This document shows positions 16,787 through 24,340 of a DNA stretch of 51,584 nt, piece by piece. The notes below the pieces were generated by a model, which was not told the origin of the DNA, did no database searches, and saw only the letters and a list, made by a program, of their open reading frames with translations. The position numbers and the translations under genes were made by a program. Numbering within the stretch: the first letter of the stretch is position 1; each line of letters opens with the position of its first letter. The DNA comes from an uncultured Lachnospiraceae bacterium (lineage in GTDB: Bacteria; Bacillota; Clostridia; Lachnospirales; Lachnospiraceae): positions 145,205 to 196,788 of the forward strand of contig CAJUST010000003.1 in the NCBI GenBank assembly GCA_910589105.1, in the 5' to 3' direction.

Positions 16787-17908
16787 ATGGAATGTAAAAA
16801 ATGCGGGGCAAAAATACCTCAGGGAAATGTATACTGCAGCGTCTGTGGGAACGAAGTGCAGTTAGTTCCGGATTATAATTTTTTAGACGAAGATGTGCTG
16901 GGAAATTTAGCGCAGGGGAAGGCGCAGACAGAGGAGACTTTGCCGGCAGAACAGCCCATAAAACAGAAAACAGCGGGCAAACGCAAAAAAATCACAGTCT
17001 GGGGAGTGATTTTCGTCGTGATTTTAGCAGCCTCGCTGACTTTGCTTTTGGTATATCAGGATATTAAAAAGAAAAATGAAAACAGTTACACGTTCCAATA
17101 CCAGAAGGCGGAAGAATGTATGGAAGCGGAAGAATGGGAGGATGCAGTTTCCTATTTAAAGCGGGCGTTAGAGATAAAGAAAAATGACCGGAGGGCGAGG
17201 GAGCGTCTGCTTGAAATCTATCTGGAACGAGAGGATATGGCATCAGCTTTGCCGATTTTAGAGGGATTTGCAAGGGAAGGAAAGATTGACCGGGCAGACG
17301 TAAAAATATTAATCGGCATATACAGCGACAAAGAAGAATATGATAAAATTTTAGACCTTTATGAAGAAGCCGGATATGGGGAATGGTCGGATTTATTTGA
17401 GGACTATCTTGTAGAACGGCCAAGGTTCAGCAGTATTTCAGGGACGTATGGACATTCTCTGGATATTGAAATTTCCACAAAAAATGGGTATGAAATTTTT
17501 TATACGACAGATGGGAGAGATCCCGTTTCCCATGGCAGGCCGTACCATACATCGATAGTATTAAAAAAAGAAGGAACGACGGCGCTTTCTGCGGTTTCAC
17601 GAAATGAAAAGGGGATTTACAGTGAGATTGTGAAGGCGGAATATACGATAAAATACGAGCCGCCTCCAATGCCGAAAGTAGAGCCGGCAGGGGGAACGTA
17701 TACGGAACCGCAGAGGATTACGGTACAGGTTCCGCCGGACTGTGTGGCGTATTATACATGGGATGGAAGTGATCCGGTAAAGGGTTCTGCCAAATATACG
17801 GGGCCATTGGAGATGCCGCCGGGCAATCAGGTGTTGTCTGTTATACTGATTAATTCTGTCGGTTTAAGGAGCTGTGTATACCGTGTCAATTATATTTATA
17901 TGCCATAG
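16787..17908 (+). CDS. Zinc-ribbon, single-pass membrane protein with TPR and chitobiase-type domains
   Basis: A 373-residue multidomain protein of unknown function. Residues 1-25 form a zinc ribbon with two CxxC pairs (CKKCG and CSVCG). A single hydrophobic helix follows at about residues 68-88. Residues 95-210 are helical with a TPR-like pattern (KAEECMEAEEWEDAVSYLKRALE). The C-terminal half contains two CHB_HEX_C_1-type modules, each with the IFYTTDGRDPV / AYYTWDGSDPV signature of the C-terminal beta-sandwich of chitobiases. The predicted topology is a cytosolic ribbon with TPR and beta-modules outside. ATG 16787 is preferred over GTG 16772 because GAAGGTGAG lies upstream of it. It sits between folD and rlmH, with no obvious metabolic link. 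Confidence 0.75.
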   Translation: MECKKCGAKIPQGNVYCSVCGNEVQLVPDYNFLDEDVLGNLAQGKAQTEETLPAEQPIKQKTAGKRKKITVWGVIFVVILAASLTLLLVYQDIKKKNENSYTFQYQKAEECMEAEEWEDAVSYLKRALEIKKNDRRARERLLEIYLEREDMASALPILEGFAREGKIDRADVKILIGIYSDKEEYDKILDLYEEAGYGEWSDLFEDYLVERPRFSSISGTYGHSLDIEISTKNGYEIFYTTDGRDPVSHGRPYHTSIVLKKEGTTALSAVSRNEKGIYSEIVKAEYTIKYEPPPMPKVEPAGGTYTEPQRITVQVPPDCVAYYTWDGSDPVKGSAKYTGPLEMPPGNQVLSVILINSVGLRSCVYRVNYIYMP

Positions 17909-17917
17909 TAAGAAAAT

Positions 17918-18397
17918 ATGAAAATTACAATTTTATGTGTTGGGAAGATCAAAGAAGAATTTTATAGAAAAGCGGTTCTGGAATATGCGAAACGGCTGGG
18001 CAGATATTGTAAATTGGACGTCATAGAAACGGCAGACGAACCGGCGCCGGATTCTATAAGCCCTGCAATGGAAAAACAGATTAAGGACAAAGAAGGGGAA
18101 CGCTTACTAAAGCATATCCGTTTGGATATGTATGTCATTGCGCTTGCGATTGAGGGAACCGGCATGGATTCCGGGCAGTTGTCGCGTACAATAGAACAAC
18201 TTGGAATTAGTGGAAAAAGCAGTATAGCCTTTGTGATTGGCGGTTCTTTGGGATTGTCGGAAAAAGTCTTAGAACGGGCGGATCTAAAACTTAGTTTTTC
18301 GAAACTGACATTTCCGCATCCATTGATGCGGGTGATATTATTGGAACAAATTTACCGCAGTTACAGGATTATGCGCCATGAGCCATATCACAAGTAA
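17918..18397 (+). CDS. rlmH: 23S rRNA (pseudouridine1915-N3)-methyltransferase
   Basis: RlmH is a SPOUT (knotted) SAM-dependent enzyme that methylates pseudouridine 1915 in helix 69 of 23S rRNA on assembled ribosomes. The 159-residue product begins KITILCVGKIKEEFYRKAV. It contains the knot motif FVIGGSLGLSEKVLERAD near residue 105 and ends with LLEQIYRSYRIMRHEPYHK, the very conserved C-terminus with the H.PYHK box. It starts 9 bases after the zinc-ribbon gene; its ribosome binding site is weak, so coupling to upstream translation is likely. Confidence 0.96.
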   Translation: MKITILCVGKIKEEFYRKAVLEYAKRLGRYCKLDVIETADEPAPDSISPAMEKQIKDKEGERLLKHIRLDMYVIALAIEGTGMDSGQLSRTIEQLGISGKSSIAFVIGGSLGLSEKVLERADLKLSFSKLTFPHPLMRVILLEQIYRSYRIMRHEPYHK

Positions 18398-18415
18398 AAG
18401 AAGCCAAGAAGCTAT

Positions 18416-18444
18416 TTGACAATGCTAAGTCAAACGTATCATAT
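18416..18444 (+). promoter_or_regulatory. Probable promoter of the hybrid histidine kinase
   Basis: A perfect TTGACA at 18416-18421 and TCATAT at 18439-18444 are separated by 17 bases. The box coincides with an in-frame TTG that could otherwise be taken as the start codon, which argues for the downstream ATG at 18479. Confidence 0.6.
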
Positions 18445-18478
18445 AGAAAACAGATGGAGAACAAGGGAGGGAAACGGC

Positions 18479-20146
18479 ATGACTGGGATAGGTATGGAAA
18501 ATCATATGGAAATGGAAAAGACAGGACAGGGGGATTTGCAGGTTTCACTCCCTAAAGAGCGTTTGGAAGAACTTACTTTGATTGAATCTTTAAGTTTAGA
18601 CTATGCAACGATTCTATGCGCAGATTTAGAGGCGGATACGATTCAGGCGTATCGGGTAAGCGAGCGGTTTGAATCAGCGTTCCAAATGGAATGTCCGGTA
18701 CGCAGGTTCAAAGGATTTGATACGGATTATATTCAATCATGGGTTTACCCCGCTGACCGTGAGATTGTTGCGCAGACGACAAATCCGGATCATCTGCGGA
18801 AGAAACTTTCGGAAAACGGGTATTATAATGTAATATACCGTATTTTTAAGGATCATGAACCGATTTATATCCAGCTTCGGATTGTCAATGTGTCAAGTGG
18901 GAAGGACATTACAAAAGTTGTGTTTGGGTATCGGAATATCGATTCGGAAATGATGCAGGCGATAGAAGAAAAGAGGGCGTTAGAAGATGCGTTGAGCCAT
19001 GCGACAATGGCGAATAAAGCGAAAAATGTATTTCTTTCAAATATGTCCCACGATATACGCACGCCGATGAATGCAATCGTCGGGTTTGCAGTCTTAGCGC
19101 AGAAAAATTTACACGACAGGACAAAAGTAAAAGACTGTCTGGAAATGATTACGGCTTCCAGTGATATTTTATTGCAGCTTTTAAATAATATTTTAGAAAT
19201 ATCCAGAATCGAGTCCAAAGAGATCCAATTAGATGAACGGGAATGCAGTCTCTTGGATATTTTAGAGCAAGTGGAATCGGTTGTCAAAAAGAGGGCGGCG
19301 GCGAAATCGGTGATATTTTTTACAGATGTTTCGAAATTGAAGCATGACAGGGTGTTTGCCGACCGGCAGAAGATTTTACAGGTATTGTTGTGTTTGACGG
19401 ATAATGCGGTAAAGTATACGAAAGAAGGAGACAGAATTTTTGTTTCCATAATAGAAGAAGAAACAAAAGAAGGGCAGTCGGCGTTTCAGTTTGTAGTGGA
19501 AGATAACGGAATTGGAATCAGCGAAGAATTTTTGGCTCATGTGTTTGAACCGTTTGAGAGAGAAAAAAATACGACGTTAAGCGGCATTCATGGTTCCGGT
19601 TTGGGGCTTACGATTGCGAAAAAAGTGGTCGAAACGATGAATGGGACAATCGGCATTTCCAGTAAACCGGGCGTAGGAAGTAAATTTACAGTGACTTTGA
19701 CACTGCGTCTGCAGGAAACGCAATATAAAAATAGCAGTCATTTAAAGCATATTCCGGAAAAGAACAGAATATTAATTGTAGACGACAATGAGATTAACTT
19801 GGAAATTGGCATGGAGATTTTAAAGGATGCCGGCTATTTGGTGGATTCCGCCTTAGATGGCAGCATTGCGTTAGAAAAAATACAAAACGCAAAAGCAGGC
19901 AGTTATGCAATGGTTTTAATGGATATTCAAATGCCTGTCATGAATGGCTATGAAGCGGCAAAAGCAATCAGGAAACTTGAAAATCCTGCTTTAGCGAATA
20001 TTCCAATTATTGCGCTGTCAGCAAATACATTTGAGGAAGATAAGCGGCTTGCGATAAAAAGCGGCATGAATGCGCATGTGGCGAAACCAATTAATACACT
20101 GGAATTATATAAGACAATGCAGAGGATATTAGATTCCGGTCTGTAG
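18479..20146 (+). CDS. Cytosolic hybrid sensor histidine kinase with C-terminal receiver
   Basis: A 555-residue signalling protein without membrane helices. The N-terminal 160 residues look like a PAS-type sensor. A HisKA domain follows, with the phospho-acceptor histidine in SNMSHDIRTPMNAIVG near residue 185. The HATPase domain has its N box (DNAVKYTKEGD), G1 (VVEDNGIGIS) and G2 (GSGLGLTIAKKV) motifs. The final 120 residues form a receiver with VDDNEIN, the phospho-acceptor aspartate in MVLMDIQMPVMNG, and a C-terminal VAKPI lysine. A separate phosphotransfer protein or response regulator is expected, but none is adjacent. AGGGAGG supports the start. It lies between rlmH and the recombinase, upstream of the polysaccharide locus; a role in controlling that locus is only a guess. 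Confidence 0.88.
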   Translation: MTGIGMENHMEMEKTGQGDLQVSLPKERLEELTLIESLSLDYATILCADLEADTIQAYRVSERFESAFQMECPVRRFKGFDTDYIQSWVYPADREIVAQTTNPDHLRKKLSENGYYNVIYRIFKDHEPIYIQLRIVNVSSGKDITKVVFGYRNIDSEMMQAIEEKRALEDALSHATMANKAKNVFLSNMSHDIRTPMNAIVGFAVLAQKNLHDRTKVKDCLEMITASSDILLQLLNNILEISRIESKEIQLDERECSLLDILEQVESVVKKRAAAKSVIFFTDVSKLKHDRVFADRQKILQVLLCLTDNAVKYTKEGDRIFVSIIEEETKEGQSAFQFVVEDNGIGISEEFLAHVFEPFEREKNTTLSGIHGSGLGLTIAKKVVETMNGTIGISSKPGVGSKFTVTLTLRLQETQYKNSSHLKHIPEKNRILIVDDNEINLEIGMEILKDAGYLVDSALDGSIALEKIQNAKAGSYAMVLMDIQMPVMNGYEAAKAIRKLENPALANIPIIALSANTFEEDKRLAIKSGMNAHVAKPINTLELYKTMQRILDSGL

Positions 20147-20167
20147 GATTTTTTCCTGCAAATAAAG

Positions 20168-20200
20168 AAAAAGCCTGAAATTACAACTTCAGGCTTTTTT
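20168..20200. terminator. Bidirectional terminator between the kinase and the recombinase
   Basis: A 12-bp stem, AAAAAGCCTGAA with TTCAGGCTTTTT, has an 8-base loop. A T-run exists on either strand, so it can serve both the kinase gene and the convergent recombinase gene. Confidence 0.9.
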
Positions 20201-20210
20201 GCCGTTTTGG

Positions 20211-21308
20211 CTACATATGATATTGGCGGTAGTGTGCGTCTAGTAAGTTTAGGTGGTTTCTTTTAGCATCTATAGTAGGGTGGACATAGCGGTTAAGCGT
20301 AATTTTTACATCGGAATGCCCTAAAATCTCGCTGACGCTTTTTGCATCCGCGCCGTTGCTGATACAGTTTGTGGCAAAAGTATGGCGGAGGACATGGAAA
20401 TGCGTCTGTTCGATTCCGGCTTCGTTTAAATAGGATTTGAATTTGTTTTGGTATGTGCGCGGCTCCATAGGTTTGTTTTTTTTAAAAAGATAACCCTCCT
20501 CTTTATAAAATTTTAGAAAAAGCTGATAGAGACGGTCAGATATTGGAATCTGTCTCTTTGAGCAGAGTGTTTTCGGATCGGTTTCTAATAATTGGGTCCG
20601 TTTTTTGCTTTCGTTGACGGCAACTCTTTGGACAGTGCGGTTTACATGCAGAATTTTTAAGTCCATATTAATGTCTGTCCATTTTAAAGCGCAGATTTCC
20701 CCCAAACGCAGCCCTGTAGACAGACAGATTAAAATTCCAAGTTTATGAATATCCATATCTTGGTAGAGCAGTGAAATCAGTTTTGCCTGTTCGGTATGGT
20801 TAAAAATTTTAATCGGTAAATTTTTAGCGTGTGATTTGGGAAGTTTGACGTTTGATTCTTTCGTCTGATAATGCGTATGGGAAAATGAGAGAATCTGGTT
20901 AAGCACACAATAACTGCTTTTGACAATACTGTTAGATAAAGAGCAAGATAATTGCGATTCGATTTTTTCTTTTTCTAACATGCAGAGAAGTTCTTCTCCA
21001 AGCTGTTTTTGGATATGGTTTTTATAAATGGTTTTGTATTTGGTGTAAGTGGAGTCTTTTCTGTTTTGTTTGACGTCATTTAACCATTCCTGCGCAGCAT
21101 CGTCAAGAGTAATTAGACACTGGTTTTCAGCAGTCAGCTTCTTTCTTTTTTCGAGTTCCTGTTTGGCGGCGGAAAGTTTTTGTTTGACTTCCGCATAAGT
21201 TGGCCCATAGATGGAACGGGAGATGGTCTTGCCTTCTATCGTTCTGCTGATTCTCCCTTCCCATCTTCCGTCTGTTCTTTTTCTGATGTTTTCTCCTCGT
21301 CTTGGCAT
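20211..21308 (-). CDS. Tyrosine-type site-specific recombinase/integrase
   Basis: A 365-residue member of the phage-integrase family, which cuts and joins DNA through a tyrosine-phosphate intermediate. The N-terminus MPRRGENIRKRTDGRWEGR is the AP2-like arm-binding type seen in Tn916- and phage-family integrases. The SAM-like core-binding domain spans about residues 70-160. The catalytic residues are visible: Arg in STGLRLGEICALKW near residue 212, H.LRHTFATNC near residue 312, GHSDVKITLNRYVHP near residue 340 with the nucleophile tyrosine. The start at 21308 has an AGGT at correct spacing; an upstream in-frame ATG would add an unlike hydrophobic leader. No excisionase, relaxase or other element genes are adjacent, so this is a solitary recombinase next to the polysaccharide locus. 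Confidence 0.92.
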   Translation of the reverse strand: MPRRGENIRKRTDGRWEGRISRTIEGKTISRSIYGPTYAEVKQKLSAAKQELEKRKKLTAENQCLITLDDAAQEWLNDVKQNRKDSTYTKYKTIYKNHIQKQLGEELLCMLEKEKIESQLSCSLSNSIVKSSYCVLNQILSFSHTHYQTKESNVKLPKSHAKNLPIKIFNHTEQAKLISLLYQDMDIHKLGILICLSTGLRLGEICALKWTDINMDLKILHVNRTVQRVAVNESKKRTQLLETDPKTLCSKRQIPISDRLYQLFLKFYKEEGYLFKKNKPMEPRTYQNKFKSYLNEAGIEQTHFHVLRHTFATNCISNGADAKSVSEILGHSDVKITLNRYVHPTIDAKRNHLNLLDAHYRQYHM

Positions 21309-21333
21309 TTTTTTACCTGCTTTCTTTTGTAAA

Positions 21334-21362
21334 ATGATAAGTTTTAGAGTAATATCATACAA
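21334..21362 (-). promoter_or_regulatory. Promoter of the solitary recombinase
   Basis: On the reverse strand TTGTAT and TATCAT are separated by 17 bases, with the -10 box 26 bases upstream of the recombinase start codon. Confidence 0.65.
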
Positions 21363-21473
21363 AAAATGGCAGAGTATTGCCATATATGGAAGTAGTGTGT
21401 GTTTGAAAAATGCGTTCCGTATAGGAAATGCAGATCCGGCGCTTGGTATTTTATGGCGCTTATCGGAAAAGAA

Positions 21474-21502
21474 TTGACAAAAAAAGATATATATGATAAA
21501 TT
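21474..21502 (+). promoter_or_regulatory. Candidate promoter of the polysaccharide operon
   Basis: TTGACA at 21474-21479 and TAAATT at 21497-21502 are separated by 17 bases, about 170 bases upstream of the first polysaccharide gene. The -10 box is weak. The 364-base gap around it (21309-21672) also holds the recombinase promoter and a decayed sugar-transferase fragment; I found no convincing invertible repeat pair in it. An alternative TAGAAT at 21609-21614 has no good -35. Confidence 0.4.
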
Positions 21503-21535
21503 ATCAAAAGATTTAAGAAAATTTTTATAGGTAAT

Positions 21536-21602
21536 TCCGGACGCTAAAACGAATGGATTACCGAAAATAATAAACATACTAAAAAGTGTTATAGTCTTTT
21601 AA
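21536..21602 (+). pseudogene. Decayed fragment of a sugar-phosphate transferase gene
   Basis: Bases 21553-21599 match 22697-22743, inside the intact initiating transferase gene, at 39 of 47 positions without gaps. In the same phase the fragment reads GLPKIINILKS where the intact gene reads ELPQIINILKN, the conserved motif just before the MS.VGPRP box, and it runs into a stop at 21600. Weaker similarity extends back to about 21536 with gaps. It is therefore a remnant of a second, related transferase gene, not a random repeat. The open stretch before it (21453-21530) has no assignable identity. Confidence 0.7.
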
Positions 21603-21672
21603 ACTGGATAGAATTGAGGAATTTATGAAAAATCTTTAGACAGAATCGAATTTAAAGGGGATATGGATTCGT

Positions 21673-23070
21673 ATGGAAGATAAAAAAATTACAAATACGG
21701 CGAAATGGCTGATTCGCATTTGGAATGTTGGCTTATTTGCTGTGGTCTGGTTTGGGTATTATAATGCGCAGACCTATGAAAAACTCTGGTTGGAAGGCGG
21801 CATTGCTTCTTTTCTTGCTTATGTCATTATTTATCATTGGTTTTGTAATACGTATCATGTATTCCGGCTGGCATCTTCTTCAAATTCAGATTCGATTTTT
21901 GGGCAGGCGGTTGCAATCGCTGTTTCAGATCTTGCATTGTATTTAGAGAGCTGTGTCAGCAGCCATTCTTTTGTAGATATTAGGTATGGGCTTTTTACGG
22001 CGGTTTTACAGATGGCAGGTTCCGCAGTGTTTGTTACGGGCGTTAAGGCCTATTTGTCAAAGAATCTTGCGCCGCAAAAAATGTTTATGTTGTATGGAAA
22101 CGGCATTTCTACAGAAGAAGCAAAAAGGTTTTGCAGCCTGCTTGAACGTAAATATCCTTACTTGTTTCAATTTTTGTATGTAAAACGGGAGGATTTGCAA
22201 AAAGAAGAATTTTGCGATGCCTTAAAGCGATGCGACTCTGTTTTGCTGTATGAAATTTCCCATGGTTTACGCGGGGAGTTTATGAAGGTATGCACAGAGC
22301 AGAAGAAGGGGTTTTATTTTACGCCAAGGATAGAGGATCTTTTTTGCCAAGGCTCAGAAGAAAAAAATCTGACGGATACGCCGTTGTTAAAGTATAAGTA
22401 TGTATATGAAATGAAATCCGGTTATTTTGGAAAGCGTTTGTTTGATTTGGCTTTATCGGCGCTTTTTTTAACCGCGCTTTCCCCTGTGTTTTTAATTACG
22501 GCGGTTTGCATTAAATTAGAGGACGGGGGTCCGGTGTTTTACCGGCAGGAAAGATGCACGAAAAATGGCAGGGTGTTTCAAATTTTAAAGTTCCGGAGTA
22601 TGGTGGTAAACGCGGAAGAACATGGCGCAATGCCCTGTACGGAAAATGACGCCCGCGTGACTAAGGTTGGGAAATTTATCCGAGCGACCAGAATTGATGA
22701 ATTACCGCAAATAATAAATATACTAAAAAATGATATGAGCTTTGTAGGCCCAAGGCCGGAGCGGATAGAGCATGTAGAGAAATATATGGAGGAAATGCCG
22801 GAGTTTTCCTACAGATTCCGCGTCAACGGCGGTTTAACGGGATATGCGCAGGTGTGGGGGAAGTATAACACATCGGCGTATGATAAGCTGCGGTATGACC
22901 TGATGTACATAGAAAACCAGTCGTTTTATTTGGATTTCAAAATTCTTGTGCTGACGTTTCGGACGGTGTTTAAGACGGAGAGCACGGAAGGTTTTCAGGA
23001 AGAAAAAAACGAAGAAATACAACAGGGGATTCAGGAATCGAAAGCGGTTTTACAGAAGCTGCAGCAGTGA
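21673..23070 (+). CDS. Exopolysaccharide initiating sugar-phosphate transferase (polyprenyl glycosylphosphotransferase)
   Basis: This 465-residue enzyme starts repeat-unit synthesis by moving a sugar-1-phosphate from a UDP-sugar to undecaprenyl phosphate at the membrane. The N-terminal third has several hydrophobic helices; a Rossmann-like central part follows. The C-terminal catalytic domain begins with KRLFDLALSALFLTALSP near residue 255 (re-entrant membrane helix). It then shows GPVFYRQER, FRSM, the RIDELPQIINIL segment and VGPRPER near residue 355, all signatures of the WbaP/PglC-like superfamily. It opens the polysaccharide locus. The Shine-Dalgarno AAGGGGA is somewhat far from the ATG. 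Sugar specificity cannot be read. A decayed relative lies 70 bases upstream. Confidence 0.93.
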   Translation: MEDKKITNTAKWLIRIWNVGLFAVVWFGYYNAQTYEKLWLEGGIASFLAYVIIYHWFCNTYHVFRLASSSNSDSIFGQAVAIAVSDLALYLESCVSSHSFVDIRYGLFTAVLQMAGSAVFVTGVKAYLSKNLAPQKMFMLYGNGISTEEAKRFCSLLERKYPYLFQFLYVKREDLQKEEFCDALKRCDSVLLYEISHGLRGEFMKVCTEQKKGFYFTPRIEDLFCQGSEEKNLTDTPLLKYKYVYEMKSGYFGKRLFDLALSALFLTALSPVFLITAVCIKLEDGGPVFYRQERCTKNGRVFQILKFRSMVVNAEEHGAMPCTENDARVTKVGKFIRATRIDELPQIINILKNDMSFVGPRPERIEHVEKYMEEMPEFSYRFRVNGGLTGYAQVWGKYNTSAYDKLRYDLMYIENQSFYLDFKILVLTFRTVFKTESTEGFQEEKNEEIQQGIQESKAVLQKLQQ

Positions 23071-23104
23071 AAAAACATAATAGAAAAATCTGGAGGTGCC
23101 GGAC

Positions 23105-24340
23105 ATGGGGAAAAGAATAGGGATTGTGTCTTTAGGATACGCATGGCTGCCATGTGAGCCGGGTCCTTCAAGGTTTTATTATATTGCCAAAATGTTTGCG
23201 GAGCATGGGTTTGAAGTGGATTTAATTAGCAGCGGGTTTCAGCATTTTGAGAAAAAACCCAGAGATAAGAAGTTGATTGAAAGCCAGAATTATCCGTTTC
23301 AGAATACGTTTATTGAAGTGATTCCTTATAAAAAGAACATTGACATTAGGAGGGTAATCAGCAATAAAATTGCGGCAAAGCGTGTCATGGATTATTTAAA
23401 GACTCAGACATATGATTTGATTTACTGTTCGATTCCGGCGAATAACATAGCGGCGAAAGTCGGGAAGTTTTGTCATGGGCATAAGATTCCTTTTGTTGTG
23501 GATATTGAAGATTTATGGCCGGAAGCAATGGAAATGGTTTTTCGGGTTCCTATTCTAAAAGATGTTGTCTTTTCTTTTTTCCGGAAGGATGCGGAGACGG
23601 CTTACCGCTTTGCAGATGCTGTGATTGGGACGTCAGATGAATATACAAGAAGGGCGTTTCAGTTCCAGAAAAGGAAAATCACAAATGAGACAGTCTATGT
23701 AGGGTGTGATTTAGATATTTTTGACAGTGGGGCTCTTGCTTATTCTGAAGAAATCGTAAAAGAGGAGACAGAATTTTGGGTGACCTATGCAGGAAGCATT
23801 GGCGCAAGTTATGATATACGGACTTTGGTTCTTGCGGCGGACAGATTGCTAAAAGAAGGGCATATCAATATTAGATTCAAAATCTTAGGAACCGGGCCGT
23901 TAAAGGAAGAATTGGAACAGTTAGCGCATTCCCTAAATTGCGTTAATGTGGAATTTTTAGGATATATGAATTATAGAAAGATGGCTGCGTATTTAAGAAA
24001 ATCAGATCTTTTAGTGAATTCGTTTGTTAAAAAGGCTTCGCAGAGCATTGTCAATAAAGTGGGAGATTATCTTGCGGCCGGCAAGCCAATGATCAACACT
24101 TTGGCAAGCAAAGAATTTATGGCGTTAGTCTCTGAATATAAGGTTGGAATGAATATAGAAGCGGAACAGATAAAGCCCCTTGCGGAAGCGGTTTTAAGTT
24201 ATGCAAAGGATTTGGACAGATGCAAAAGGGAAGGGGTTTTTGCCAGAACGCTTGCGGAGACGAGATTTGACAGGAAGATTTCGTATCAACAGATTTTGGA
24301 GATTGCAGAAAAGCAAATCCGGCAGAGGGAGCGCAGATGA
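23105..24340 (+). CDS. Glycosyltransferase, family 4 type
   Basis: A 411-residue GT-B fold glycosyltransferase that probably adds the second sugar of the repeat unit on the inner face of the membrane. The N-terminal domain starts GIVSLGYAWLPCEPGPSRF, followed by HGFEVDLI. The C-terminal nucleotide-sugar domain has FWVTYAGSIGASYDIRTL near residue 220, FKILGTGPLKEELE near residue 260, and a late NKVGDYLAAGKPMINT segment near residue 315 in the position of the usual E-rich loop. This arrangement resembles WbuB-like enzymes. The ATG at 23105 is chosen because GGAGGTG directly precedes it and a GTG at 23096 lies within that site. Its end overlaps the next gene by 4 bases. Donor and acceptor are unknown. 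Confidence 0.88.
   Translation: MGKRIGIVSLGYAWLPCEPGPSRFYYIAKMFAEHGFEVDLISSGFQHFEKKPRDKKLIESQNYPFQNTFIEVIPYKKNIDIRRVISNKIAAKRVMDYLKTQTYDLIYCSIPANNIAAKVGKFCHGHKIPFVVDIEDLWPEAMEMVFRVPILKDVVFSFFRKDAETAYRFADAVIGTSDEYTRRAFQFQKRKITNETVYVGCDLDIFDSGALAYSEEIVKEETEFWVTYAGSIGASYDIRTLVLAADRLLKEGHINIRFKILGTGPLKEELEQLAHSLNCVNVEFLGYMNYRKMAAYLRKSDLLVNSFVKKASQSIVNKVGDYLAAGKPMINTLASKEFMALVSEYKVGMNIEAEQIKPLAEAVLSYAKDLDRCKREGVFARTLAETRFDRKISYQQILEIAEKQIRQRERR

Noticed and set aside
21453..21530. 25-codon open frame in the gap before the polysaccharide locus, faintly PqqD-like
   Set aside because: Too short and the resemblance is only a helical pattern; it overlaps the candidate promoter and the sugar-transferase scar.
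21309..21672. Invertible promoter flanked by inverted repeats
   Set aside because: Only short imperfect pairs (GGTAATTCC/GGATTACC at 21531 and 21556; TGGCA/TGCCA at 21367) are present, too close together to flank a promoter.
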